Part shown: positions 14,596 through 22,602 of the stretch, one piece after another
Layout: each line of letters starts with the position of its first letter
How positions within the stretch are numbered: the stretch's first letter is position 1
Assembly (NCBI GenBank): GCA_029865675.1
Contig: JARXAU010000027.1
Span: forward strand, 1 to 29,763
Direction of reading: 5' to 3'
DNA length: 29,763 bases
Origin: Rhodoferax sp.
Lineage (GTDB): Bacteria > Pseudomonadota > Gammaproteobacteria > Burkholderiales > Burkholderiaceae_C
Notes under the pieces: generated by a model
Database searches by the model: none
The model's input: only the letters and a program-made list of their open reading frames with translations
Told to the model about the DNA's origin: nothing
Translations under genes and position numbers: made by a program

Positions 14596-16542
14596 ATGCC
14601 AGACGCATCTGAAATAAGCCTGTCAGACGAGCGCCTTGCGCAGGCCACCGAGCTGCATCAGAGCGGCGAACTGGACCGCGCCCGGTCGATTTACCATGAC
14701 TTTCTGACCGAGCAGCCCGAACACCCCGAGGCGCTGCACTTGCTGGGCGTGATCGCCCTGCAACAGCAGCACGCGCAGCACGCCATTGACTTGATGGACC
14801 GCGCCATCGCGCTGGCGCCCGAGCGCTCTGACTTTGTGTCCAACCGGGGCCTGGCCTGGCAGGCGCTGGGGCAGCACCAGCACGCGCTGCGGGACTTTGC
14901 GCGGGCCGCAGCGCTGGACCCGGCGTCAGCCTCGGCCCATTACAACCTGGGCACTGCGCAGCAATACTTGCAGCAGTACGCCCTTGCGCTGCAAAGCTAT
15001 GACCGGGCGCTGGCCCTGGCGCCCGAGTTTGCGGACGCCTGGGTTAACAGTGGCGTGGTGCACCAAGAGCTGGGGCAGTGGCATCAGGCCCTAGAACGGT
15101 ACGCGCATGCGCTGCGCGCGGCGCCAGACCACGCCAACGCCTATTCCAACCAAGCGGTGGCGCTGCAAGCGCTGGGGCAGCACTTGGCAGCCCTGGCAAG
15201 CTGCGAGCGCGCGGTGGCCCTGCAGCCGCACGCCGCACAACACCACTACAACCTGGCCAATGTGCTGCGCGAGCTAGAACGATTTGAAGACGCAATAGCG
15301 GCCTACGACCGCGCCATCGCATTGCAGCCCCAGTATGTGCAGGCCCTCTCCAACCGCGGGGTGGCGCTGCAAAAGCGGGGCGATGTTCAAGCGGCGATTG
15401 CCAGCTACGACCGCGCCATCGACCTGGACGCCAACGCCGCGCACCCGCACTACAACCGGGGCAACGCGCTGCATGAGCAGCAAGCGCTGGACGCCGCAGT
15501 GGCCAGCTACGACCAGGCGCTCCGTGCCCAGGCGGACTACCCCGAGGCGCAGTGGAATAAGTCCCTCACCTTGCTGCTGGGAGGTGATTTCCACCAAGGC
15601 CTGCCGCTCTACGAATGGCGCTGGCACCCACGCAACCAGGGCAGCAGTGCGTTCGCTCTCTCGTCTGCGCCGTGGCTCGGGCAAACAACCATCCATGGCA
15701 AAACACTGCTCTTGCACGCTGAACAGGGCCTAGGCGACACGCTGCAGTTTTGCCGTCACGCGCCGCAACTCGCCGCCATGGGGGCCAAGGTGGTGCTGGA
15801 AGTGCCCAAGCCTTTGCATCGCTTGCTTCAAGGATTAGAAGGCGTGGACCAACTGGTTCTTCAAGGCACGCAACGGCCGGGGTTTGACCTGCACTGCCCG
15901 CTGATGAGCTTGCCCTTGGCGTTGATGAACCATGCCCGCGCCCACGTGCCAGCCACGATCGACCCCTGGTTAGGCGACGCACGCGGGGCCTACTTGACCC
16001 CCGACGCTCGGCTACAGCAGGCATGGGAGGCCCGTCTGGTAGCTGCACAGACCTCTGGGGAAGAGGCGGCCCTGGGCTTGCGCCGCGCCCCCCGGGTAGG
16101 CTTGGTATGGCGCGGCAGCCCCACCCATGCCAACGACCACCAGCGCAGCCTGGCGCTGACCACCTTGCTGGAGCACCTACCGCCGGGCTGCCTGTATGTC
16201 AGCTTGCAAAAGGAAGTAAATCCAGACGACACCCTCGTTTTGCAGAGCAAGAGCGAACTGCTCCACCTCGGCACGGCACTGACGGACTTTGCACTCACCG
16301 CCGCGCTGGTGGCCTGCCTAGACCTAGTGGTTTGCGTAGACACCGCCGTGGCACACCTGGCGGGCGCATTGGGGAAGGAAACCTGGGTGCTCTTGCCCTT
16401 CGTACCCGACTGGCGCTGGCAGTTAGAGCGCCGCGACAGCCCCTGGTACGCCCGCATGCGCTTGTACCGGCAAAGCCGACCTGGCGATTGGTCGAAGCCG
16501 CTACAGGCAGTTCGCCAGGACCTGGCCGCAACTTTGGCCTGA
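14596..16542 (+). CDS. TPR-repeat protein with C-terminal glycosyltransferase-9-like domain
   Basis: The 648-residue protein begins with about nine tetratricopeptide repeats (about residues 12-330); recurring elements include AHYNLGTAQQ, SYDRALAL and YNRGNAL at 34-residue intervals. The C-terminal half (about 350-648) resembles the ADP-heptose/GT9-like region found behind TPR arrays in proteobacteria, with HAEQGLGDTLQFCR near residue 375, RVGLVWRGSP and CVDTAVAHLAGALGKETWVLLP, a GT-B nucleotide-sugar-binding signature. It may glycosylate a partner captured by the TPRs; donor and acceptor are unknown. The gene is last in the Anbu-hydrolase operon and converges on uppP. Confidence 0.85.
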   Translation: MPDASEISLSDERLAQATELHQSGELDRARSIYHDFLTEQPEHPEALHLLGVIALQQQHAQHAIDLMDRAIALAPERSDFVSNRGLAWQALGQHQHALRDFARAAALDPASASAHYNLGTAQQYLQQYALALQSYDRALALAPEFADAWVNSGVVHQELGQWHQALERYAHALRAAPDHANAYSNQAVALQALGQHLAALASCERAVALQPHAAQHHYNLANVLRELERFEDAIAAYDRAIALQPQYVQALSNRGVALQKRGDVQAAIASYDRAIDLDANAAHPHYNRGNALHEQQALDAAVASYDQALRAQADYPEAQWNKSLTLLLGGDFHQGLPLYEWRWHPRNQGSSAFALSSAPWLGQTTIHGKTLLLHAEQGLGDTLQFCRHAPQLAAMGAKVVLEVPKPLHRLLQGLEGVDQLVLQGTQRPGFDLHCPLMSLPLALMNHARAHVPATIDPWLGDARGAYLTPDARLQQAWEARLVAAQTSGEEAALGLRRAPRVGLVWRGSPTHANDHQRSLALTTLLEHLPPGCLYVSLQKEVNPDDTLVLQSKSELLHLGTALTDFALTAALVACLDLVVCVDTAVAHLAGALGKETWVLLPFVPDWRWQLERRDSPWYARMRLYRQSRPGDWSKPLQAVRQDLAATLA

Positions 16543-16593
16543 AAGCTGCCTCATCGGGTCGGCAACTTTGGCGTATTCGTACCATTCAGGCTG

Positions 16594-17445
16594 TCAGTCA
16601 GCCCAAACGACCAGACCACTCCAGCCGGTGGCCAGCACCAACAGCCCAAAGCCAATGCGGTAGTACGCAAACGCATTAAAGCTGTGGGTGGACACAAAAC
16701 GCAGCAGCCAGCGCACACAGACCCAGGCGCTCAAAAAGGAAAACACCAGCCCCACCAGAAACAGGGGCAAGTCGGCCCAACTCAAAAGCGCGCGCTCCTT
16801 CAAGAGGCTGTAGGCACCCGCGCCGATCAGCGTGGGAATCGCCAGAAAGAAAGTGAACTCTGTGGCAGCCTGCCTAGACAAGCCCATCAGCATGCCGCCA
16901 ATGATGGTGGCACCGCTGCGGCTGGTGCCCGGCACCAGCGCAAGGCACTGAACCAAGCCCACCTTGAGCGCGTCCATCGCCGTCATTTGCTCCACCGTCT
17001 GCACGCGGGCCAAGCGCGGCGTGGATTGGCCTGGGGCTGGTGCCTGGCGCCGTTCAGCCCACAGAATGATGAAGCCACCCACGATAAAGCTGCTAGCCAC
17101 CACTTCGGGCGTGAACAAATGCACTTGGATGACCTTGCCAAAGAGCAGCCCCAGCACCACAGCGGGCAAAAAAGCAATGAACACATTCAGCACAAACGAC
17201 TGCGCTTCTTTTTGCTTGGGCAGCGCAAGCACCGTGGTCTTTATCTTGTTCCAGTACACCAGCACCACCGCAAAAATGGCACCGGTTTGTATGGCGATCT
17301 CAAACACCTTGGCCTTCTCACCCTGAAAACCCAGAAGCGCGCCCGCAAGTATCAAGTGCCCGGTGGACGACACCGGCAAAAACTCAGTCAAGCCCTCCAC
17401 CACACCCATCACCGCGGCCTTGGCCAGCAACACAACATCAATCAC
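16594..17445 (-). CDS. uppP: Undecaprenyl-diphosphatase UppP (BacA family)
   Basis: The 283-residue inner-membrane enzyme dephosphorylates undecaprenyl diphosphate, recycling the lipid carrier for peptidoglycan and other glycans; overproduction gives bacitracin resistance. Both active-site signatures are complete: EGLTEFLPVSSTGH (17-30) and PGTSRSGAT (172-180). About eight membrane segments are visible. A 15-20-residue hydrophilic loop (RRQAPAPGQSTPRLARVQT, about 132-150) is slightly longer than in many homologues. Start at 17445 gives the canonical N-terminus. It is convergent with the TPR gene and divergent from the DUF2306 gene across 175 bases. Confidence 0.97.
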   Translation of the reverse strand: MIDVVLLAKAAVMGVVEGLTEFLPVSSTGHLILAGALLGFQGEKAKVFEIAIQTGAIFAVVLVYWNKIKTTVLALPKQKEAQSFVLNVFIAFLPAVVLGLLFGKVIQVHLFTPEVVASSFIVGGFIILWAERRQAPAPGQSTPRLARVQTVEQMTAMDALKVGLVQCLALVPGTSRSGATIIGGMLMGLSRQAATEFTFFLAIPTLIGAGAYSLLKERALLSWADLPLFLVGLVFSFLSAWVCVRWLLRFVSTHSFNAFAYYRIGFGLLVLATGWSGLVVWAD

Positions 17446-17620
17446 GGATCATCCTTTTTGGCGCAAACGGCGTGGGGCGCGGTGCCCCGCCTTGGTTTCT
17501 GGCGCATGTTTCGTGCGAATTTTAGGTGGCCGAAATGCGGCAAGCGATCTGGCAACGATTAAAAAAACCGAACGAAGTCTGCTAGGATATCGTTATTGTT
17601 AACACTGTTCACATATCACC

Positions 17621-18034
17621 ATGGAACTCACTCCACTGATCGCCGTCCACCTGAGTGCCGCCATTGCCGCCGTGCTCCTCGGGCCTGTAGCCTTGTGGGC
17701 GCGCAAGGGCCGCACCCAGCGCCCGGTGCTGCACCGGGCTTTTGGTTACGGCTGGACGACCTTGATGCTGGTCACCGCCATCACCGCCATTTTCATTCGC
17801 GACTTCAACTTGCCTAATGTGGCCGGTTACACACCCATCCACTTGCTCATACCGGTGACTTTGTTCGGCCTTTTCGGCGCTTTTTGGTATTTGTACCGAA
17901 AAAACATCGTCGGCCACCGCCTAACGATGCAATCGCTTTACTGGGGTGCCTGTGTCATCGCCGGAGGCTTTACCTTGCTGCCCAACCGCTATTTGGGCAA
18001 GCTTGTTTGGGGGCAGTGGCTGGGTTGGATCTAG
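17621..18034 (+). CDS. DUF2306 family membrane protein
   Basis: The 137-residue protein has four hydrophobic helices. The pattern HLSAAIAAVLLGPVAL early, a basic segment with HRAFGYGW, THLL-type histidine-containing helix (PIHLLIPVTL) and VGHRLTMQSLYWG resembles DUF2306, a small multi-pass membrane family of unknown role. Upstream, TGTTAACA-type palindromic DNA and an AT-rich stretch (17560-17620) probably hold its promoter. Nothing in the context points to a function. Confidence 0.8.
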   Translation: MELTPLIAVHLSAAIAAVLLGPVALWARKGRTQRPVLHRAFGYGWTTLMLVTAITAIFIRDFNLPNVAGYTPIHLLIPVTLFGLFGAFWYLYRKNIVGHRLTMQSLYWGACVIAGGFTLLPNRYLGKLVWGQWLGWI

Positions 18035-18148
18035 TCCCGCGCACAGAGCGTTATCCGCCAAAAGGCGTCATTCGCACCAAAAGCAGGGTTTGTGCGCAGT
18101 GCTACCAGCACGAATTGCCCCAGATCACGTTATCCTCTGCGGGTGGCC

Positions 18149-18161
18149 AATTGTCACAATT
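18149..18161. promoter_or_regulatory. Inverted repeat upstream of the amino-acid binding protein gene
   Basis: AATTGTCACAATT (five-base arms, three-base centre) lies 29 bases before the start codon of the binding-protein gene and overlaps where a promoter should be. It is a candidate operator; no specific regulator is identified. Confidence 0.3.
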
Positions 18162-18189
18162 CTTAAACCGCTAACGGAGTTACACGCTC

Positions 18190-19326
18190 ATGAAAATGAA
18201 TACCATCGCAGTCGCAGTGCTCGCCTTGTCCTCAGGCTTTGCCATGGCGCAAAACGCAATCGTCACCATCGCGCACGTTGGCCCCACCAGTGGCGCGATC
18301 GCCCACTTGGGCAAGGACAATGAAAACGGCGCCATCATGGCGATCGAAGAACTCAACGCCGCAGGCGTCACCATCGGTGGCAAAAAAGTCACGCTTAAGC
18401 TGATGACCGAAGACGACGCAGCCGATCCCAAGCAAGGCACCGCAGTTGCGCAAAAGCTCGCGGACGCCAAAGTGTCCGGCGTGGTCGGTCACCTGAATTC
18501 GGGCACCTCAATCCCTGCATCCAAGATTTACAGCGACGCAGGCATTCCCCAAATCTCTCCTTCCGCCACCAACCCCAAGTACACACGCCAAGGTTTCAAA
18601 ACCACCTTCCGCGTGGTGGCTGACGACACCCAACTCGGTGGCACCCTGGGCAAGTACGCAGTGGCAACCCTCAAAGGCAAGTCCATTGCCGTGATTGATG
18701 ACCGTACCGCTTACGGCCAAGGCGTGGCAGAAGAGTTCAGCAAAGCAGTCAAGGCTGCAGGCGCAAGCATTGTGGCCACCGAGTACACCACCGACAAGGC
18801 CACCGACTTCAACGCCATCCTGACCACCATCAAAGGCAAAAAGCCTGACGTCGTGTTCTTCGGCGGCATGGACGCTGTTGCAGGCCCCATGCTGCGCCAG
18901 ATGAAATCGCTGGGCATTAACGCCAAGTTCATGGGCGGCGACGGCATCTGCTCCACCGAGCTGGTCAAGCTCGCTGGCGACTCGGTGTCTGACAACCAGC
19001 TGTTCTGCGCTGAAGCCGGTGGCGTCGAAGGCAAGGCCAAAGTAGGCATGGAAGACTTCAAGAAAAAGTTCAAAGCCAAGTTCAACGCCGATGTGCAGGT
19101 GTATGCACCTTATGTGTACGACAGCGTGAAGATCATGGTCGCGGCCATGGTGAAGGCCGGCTCGTCCGACCCCGCCAAGTACCTGCCCGTCCTGGCTGCA
19201 ACCAAGAACTTTGCTGGCGTGACCGGCCCCATCACCTTTGACGAAAAAGGCGACATCAAGGGCGGCGCTTTGACCCTTAAAACCATCAAGGGCGGCAAGC
19301 TCGAAGAACTGGCTGTGATTCGTTAA
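18190..19326 (+). CDS. Branched-chain amino-acid ABC transporter periplasmic binding protein (LivJ/LivK-like)
   Basis: The 378-residue protein is a type I periplasmic binding protein of the leucine/isoleucine/valine family, delivering substrate to a LivHMGF-type permease. A signal peptide ends at AMA (residue 20). The mature chain shows VTIAHVGPTSGAIAHLG, GVVGHLNSGTS with TSIPASKIY, the ISPSATNP region and GPITFDEKGDIKGG near the end, all typical. GGAG at 18176-18179 precedes the ATG by 10 bases. The gene is followed by a strong terminator and has no permease genes next to it, so it is monocistronic and must work with a transporter encoded elsewhere. The exact ligand cannot be told from sequence. 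Confidence 0.95.
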   Translation: MKMNTIAVAVLALSSGFAMAQNAIVTIAHVGPTSGAIAHLGKDNENGAIMAIEELNAAGVTIGGKKVTLKLMTEDDAADPKQGTAVAQKLADAKVSGVVGHLNSGTSIPASKIYSDAGIPQISPSATNPKYTRQGFKTTFRVVADDTQLGGTLGKYAVATLKGKSIAVIDDRTAYGQGVAEEFSKAVKAAGASIVATEYTTDKATDFNAILTTIKGKKPDVVFFGGMDAVAGPMLRQMKSLGINAKFMGGDGICSTELVKLAGDSVSDNQLFCAEAGGVEGKAKVGMEDFKKKFKAKFNADVQVYAPYVYDSVKIMVAAMVKAGSSDPAKYLPVLAATKNFAGVTGPITFDEKGDIKGGALTLKTIKGGKLEELAVIR

Positions 19327-19343
19327 TCACCCTCCGCTGAGCT

Positions 19344-19359
19344 GGCAACCCAGGTTGCC
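19344..19359 (+). terminator. Small hairpin after the binding-protein gene
   Basis: GGCAACC and GGTTGCC pair around a two-base gap 17 bases after the stop, just ahead of the main terminator. It has no T run of its own and may serve as a 3' stability element. Confidence 0.4.
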
Positions 19360-19363
19360 GACT

Positions 19364-19399
19364 AAAAAAGGCGCACCTCACAAGGGTGCGCCTTTTTTT
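19364..19399 (+). terminator. Strong rho-independent terminator
   Basis: GGCGCACC (19370-19377) and GGTGCGCC (19385-19392) form a perfect 8-bp stem with a seven-base loop, preceded by six A and followed by seven T. The flanking A and T runs make it work in both directions. It ends transcription of the binding-protein gene before glnS. Confidence 0.95.
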
Positions 19400-19435
19400 C
19401 ATGGTGCCAGAAGGTGGCCGTCTAAAATCAAACGC

Positions 19436-21262
19436 ATGAGTTATTCCCCCGCGCCCAAGCCACCCGCCAAGCCCTCTGCGGCACCCGACACCGTCAAACC
19501 GAGCAACTTTTTACGCCAGATTATTGAAAGTGACCTGGAAAAAGGCACCTACGCCACGCGCCGCTGGGCCGGCAGCCCCGGCGACGCCGCGCACCATGCC
19601 GCAGGCCCCTTAGACCCGGCTCGCATCCGCACCCGCTTCCCCCCCGAGCCCAATGGCTATTTGCACGTGGGCCACGCCAAAAGCATTTGCCTGAACTTTG
19701 GCCTGGCGCGCGACTATGGCGGCGTGTGCCACCTGCGCTTTGACGACACCAATCCCGAAAAAGAAGACAGCGAATACGTCAACAGCATCATTGACGCCGT
19801 GCGCTGGCTGGGCTTTGACTGGGCGCAAATTGGCCACGCGCCGGGCAGCACCCCAGCGTTTCAGGCCAGCGACTACTTTGACTTTATGTACCGCGCAGCC
19901 GAGGCGCTGGTGCAGGCCGGCCACGCCTACGTGGACGAACAAACGCCTGAGCAAATGCGCGCCAACCGGGGCGACTTTGGCAAGCCCGGCATCGACAGCC
20001 CATTCCGAAGCCGCACACCGGCCGAGAACCTGGCGCGCTTTCGTGAAATGCGCGCCGGAGCGCACGAAGACGGCTCCATGGTGCTGCGCGCCAAGATTGA
20101 CATGGGGTCACCCAACATCAATATGCGCGACCCGGCCATCTACCGCATCCGCCGCGCCACCCACCACAACACGGGTGACACCTGGTGCATCTACCCGATG
20201 TACACCTTTGCCCACCCGATTGAAGACGCGCTAGAGCAAATCACCCACAGCATTTGCACCCTTGAATTTGAAGACCAGCGCCCGTTTTACGACTGGCTGA
20301 TGGAGCGCCTGATCGAGGTCGGCCTGCTGGCCAGCCCCCCACCCAAGCAATACGAATTTGCCCGCCTGAACCTCACCTATGTGGTGACCAGCAAACGCAA
20401 ACTCGCACAACTGGTCTACGACCACAAAGTCAGCGGCTGGGACGACCCGCGCATGCCTACCATCGTCGGCCTGCGCCGCCGGGGCTACACGCCCCAGAGT
20501 TTGCAACTGTTTGCCGAACGCATTGGCGTGACCAAAAGCGACAGCTGGATTGACTATTCCACCCTGGAAGGCTGCCTGCGCGAAGACTTGGACGCATCCG
20601 CCCCGCGCGCCATGGCCGTGCTAGACCCCCTAAAACTGGTGTTGACCAACTGGGACGACGTGATGGGCGCGGGCACCCTGGACGCCTGCACCGCGCCCGT
20701 GCACCCCCACCACCCCGAGCTGGGCAACCGAGAGTTCGTGATGGGGCACGAAGTGTGGATAGAGCGCAGCGACTTTGAAGAAACGCCCCCGGTCGGCTTT
20801 TTTCGCCTCTTCCCCGGCAACAAAGTGCGCCTGAAATACGGCCACATCATCGAATGCACCCGCGCCCTGAAAGACGCCAGCGGCCACATCACCGAAGTGC
20901 ACGCCACCCTCATCCCCGACACCAAAAGCGGCACGCCCGGCTCGGCCAGCGTCAAGGTCAAAGGCGTCATCACCTGGGTGGGCGCCCATGACGGCGTAGC
21001 CGCCGAAGTGCGCCTGTACGACCGCCTGTTCAGCGACGAACAGCCCGACGCCGGGGGCAAAGACTTCCTGGAAAGTCTGAACCCCCACAGCCTGAAAGTG
21101 GTGACCGCCATCGTGGAACCGACACTGGCCAGCGCCCTGCCCGACCAGAAGTTTCAGTTTGAACGCCTGGGCTACTTTGTAGCCGACCGGGTGGACCATG
21201 TGGCGGGGGCCAAGGCGGTGTTTAACTTGGCGGTGGGGTTGAAGGATTCGTTTGGGAAGTGA
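19436..21262 (+). CDS. glnS: Glutaminyl-tRNA synthetase
   Basis: This class Ic synthetase charges tRNA-Gln. I start it at the ATG at 19436 (608 residues) because the longer frame from 19355 would read through the upstream terminator. The HIGH-type motif is HVGH (77-80) in PEPNGYLHVGHAK, and the KMSKR-type motif is VTSKR (317-321). Further family landmarks are FDDTNPEKE, TGDTWCIYPMYTFAHPIEDA (given as TGDTWCIYP and FAHPIEDA) and a C-terminal anticodon-binding beta-barrel ending GYFVADR. The roughly 30-residue proline/alanine-rich N-terminal extension is usual in Burkholderiales relatives. A direct tRNA-Gln route implies that this organism need not rely only on GatCAB for Gln-tRNA. Confidence 0.97.
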   Translation: MSYSPAPKPPAKPSAAPDTVKPSNFLRQIIESDLEKGTYATRRWAGSPGDAAHHAAGPLDPARIRTRFPPEPNGYLHVGHAKSICLNFGLARDYGGVCHLRFDDTNPEKEDSEYVNSIIDAVRWLGFDWAQIGHAPGSTPAFQASDYFDFMYRAAEALVQAGHAYVDEQTPEQMRANRGDFGKPGIDSPFRSRTPAENLARFREMRAGAHEDGSMVLRAKIDMGSPNINMRDPAIYRIRRATHHNTGDTWCIYPMYTFAHPIEDALEQITHSICTLEFEDQRPFYDWLMERLIEVGLLASPPPKQYEFARLNLTYVVTSKRKLAQLVYDHKVSGWDDPRMPTIVGLRRRGYTPQSLQLFAERIGVTKSDSWIDYSTLEGCLREDLDASAPRAMAVLDPLKLVLTNWDDVMGAGTLDACTAPVHPHHPELGNREFVMGHEVWIERSDFEETPPVGFFRLFPGNKVRLKYGHIIECTRALKDASGHITEVHATLIPDTKSGTPGSASVKVKGVITWVGAHDGVAAEVRLYDRLFSDEQPDAGGKDFLESLNPHSLKVVTAIVEPTLASALPDQKFQFERLGYFVADRVDHVAGAKAVFNLAVGLKDSFGK

Positions 21263-21298
21263 TGATGTGAGGGCTTTGCACCATTGGGAGCCGCATCT

Positions 21299-21490
21299 AT
21301 GAAAAGCATTTACTTTGAAAAGGACGACATCCTGCACATCCGTGTGTCAGACAAGTCCATCGTGCGCGAGGTTTCCCAAGACTGGCACACCAACATCAGC
21401 TACGCCGAGGACGGCACGGTTGTTGAAATCGTCCTGCTGGATGCAAAGAAAGAGGGGCTGATGCCCATGGAATTACGGCAGGCGGCTTGA
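21299..21490 (+). CDS. DUF2283 family small protein
   Basis: This 63-residue protein starts at the ATG at 21299, with GGGAG at 21286-21290 eight bases upstream; a TTG at 21284 is less likely. The layout (KSIYFEKDDILHIRVSD, then ISYAEDGTVVEIVLLDA) is the two-hairpin pattern of DUF2283. These small proteins often occur next to DUF4258 or other toxin-like genes, but no such partner is adjacent here. Function unknown. Confidence 0.75.
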   Translation: MKSIYFEKDDILHIRVSDKSIVREVSQDWHTNISYAEDGTVVEIVLLDAKKEGLMPMELRQAA

Positions 21491-21961
21491 AGGCGCCTGG
21501 AAAGCGCCGCGCGCAATAGCACACGCACTGGGGCGCGTTGGAGGAACAAGCCGAAGAACTCAAAACTAGCGCGCGGGCCAACCGGCAATGGGCGGCAACA
21601 GGCCTGAGAAATGACCGGTTACGGCCCCCAAGCGGCTTAATTGACGCTGGCGTTTCACAAGTTGGGACATGTTCGCTTTCGCCTGGCTCTCGAATTGAGT
21701 TTTGGACATCATCCCTAGGGATGTCTCGCGTTAGGGTACCCCCCCCGACCGATGAGGCGTGAGTCCGCCGTTACGCGTACATCGCCATTGCGCCAAAAGA
21801 CGCAGAGCGGTCACAAAGATCTCTCCAAAATAGTTGACTAAACTACAAGGGAATTCCGACGCCCCGTCTTCCGTAGGAAGGGCCCGCGCAAATCAAGCGA
21901 ATTTGACAAGTCGATGAAAAAGTCTGCATGCTAAAAAGGCATCAACTCCGAAAGCATCGCC
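21491..21961. other. Gene-poor left edge of the island, with palindromes and a C8 run
   Basis: No convincing gene, tRNA or riboswitch was found in these 471 bases. The stretch holds a perfect 14-base palindrome CATCCCTAGGGATG (21710-21723), a run of eight C (about 21740) after GGTACC, and a minus-strand frame of 48 codons (21712-21566) with lysine/glutamine-rich codons ending GHFSGLLPPIAGWPAR. Base composition and spacing change here compared with glnS, so it probably marks the left boundary of the accessory region. Confidence 0.4.
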
Positions 21962-22600
21962 TTGAACCTTCATGATCTCTTGTTTAAGCCTGCCAAGCTC
22001 AAGGTCGGCGAGACCCGCATGGTAGACGGCAACCTTGCCATCTGCATCAATCCAACGAGCCGCTTTGGCGACTTGTGGGCCATTGAAAACCGATTTGCCA
22101 AGTTCTCAACTCAGTACCTGTCAGCCTACATATATGCCATCTGCAAGCGCATTGACCCACTGCACGGCACCGTGACGATGTACGTTGTAAGAGGGAGGCG
22201 TGACTGCGAATACACCACGGGCAGCACCCACGTCCTAGCACTGGACACCTTCAGCCGCTACTTCATTTCAACGGATGAAGAGTTGGCAGACATGCAGCGA
22301 TGGATGGACGAATACGCTGCGGATGGTCAGGTTGTTACACCTTGCCCGGTAGAGACTGCGGAAGAACAATTAAAGGCTAGGGTGCGAGCAGACGCCGCCC
22401 AGAGCCAAGCAAATCTGGCTTCGGTTGTCGGGGCGCAAACTTATCAATGGCTCGAAGAGTTAACTGCGGCCTACTCGCATCTGTCTGGGGCGGTCTCCAA
22501 CTACCACGGGAACAAAACGCTAACGACTCGCCCCGCCATTGCCAAATCACTCAAGAAGTTGCACAAGGTCTTGGCAAAACAACCTGCGCAGGGCCAATAG
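21962..22600 (+). CDS. Hypothetical protein, coupled to an ADP-ribosylglycohydrolase
   Basis: I do not recognise this 212-residue soluble protein. The only start consistent with the in-frame stop at 21932-21934 is the TTG at 21962 or an internal codon such as ATG 22019 (VDGNLAIC). The first 120 residues look like a compact alpha/beta domain (GDLWAIENRFAKFS, VTMYVVRGRRDCEY, ALDTFSRYF); residues 125-212 are helical, rich in Ala, Gln and Lys. No signal peptide or membrane segment is seen. Its stop is two bases from the ATG of the downstream ADP-ribosylglycohydrolase, so the two are almost certainly co-translated. That pairing could mean an ADP-ribosylation partner, a target or a toxin, but no transferase motif (R-S-E or H-Y-E) is evident. 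Confidence 0.6.
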   Translation: MNLHDLLFKPAKLKVGETRMVDGNLAICINPTSRFGDLWAIENRFAKFSTQYLSAYIYAICKRIDPLHGTVTMYVVRGRRDCEYTTGSTHVLALDTFSRYFISTDEELADMQRWMDEYAADGQVVTPCPVETAEEQLKARVRADAAQSQANLASVVGAQTYQWLEELTAAYSHLSGAVSNYHGNKTLTTRPAIAKSLKKLHKVLAKQPAQGQ

Positions 22601-22602
22601 TC

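Noticed and set aside
21600..21760. tRNA or tRNA-derived att site
   Set aside because: No cloverleaf, T-loop consensus or CCA end could be folded from the sequence; RVRVPPP in one reading frame is only a superficial hint.
21538..21762. 74-codon plus-strand frame with RVRVPPP ending
   Set aside because: It has no recognisable domain and poor coding character; it is treated as noncoding.
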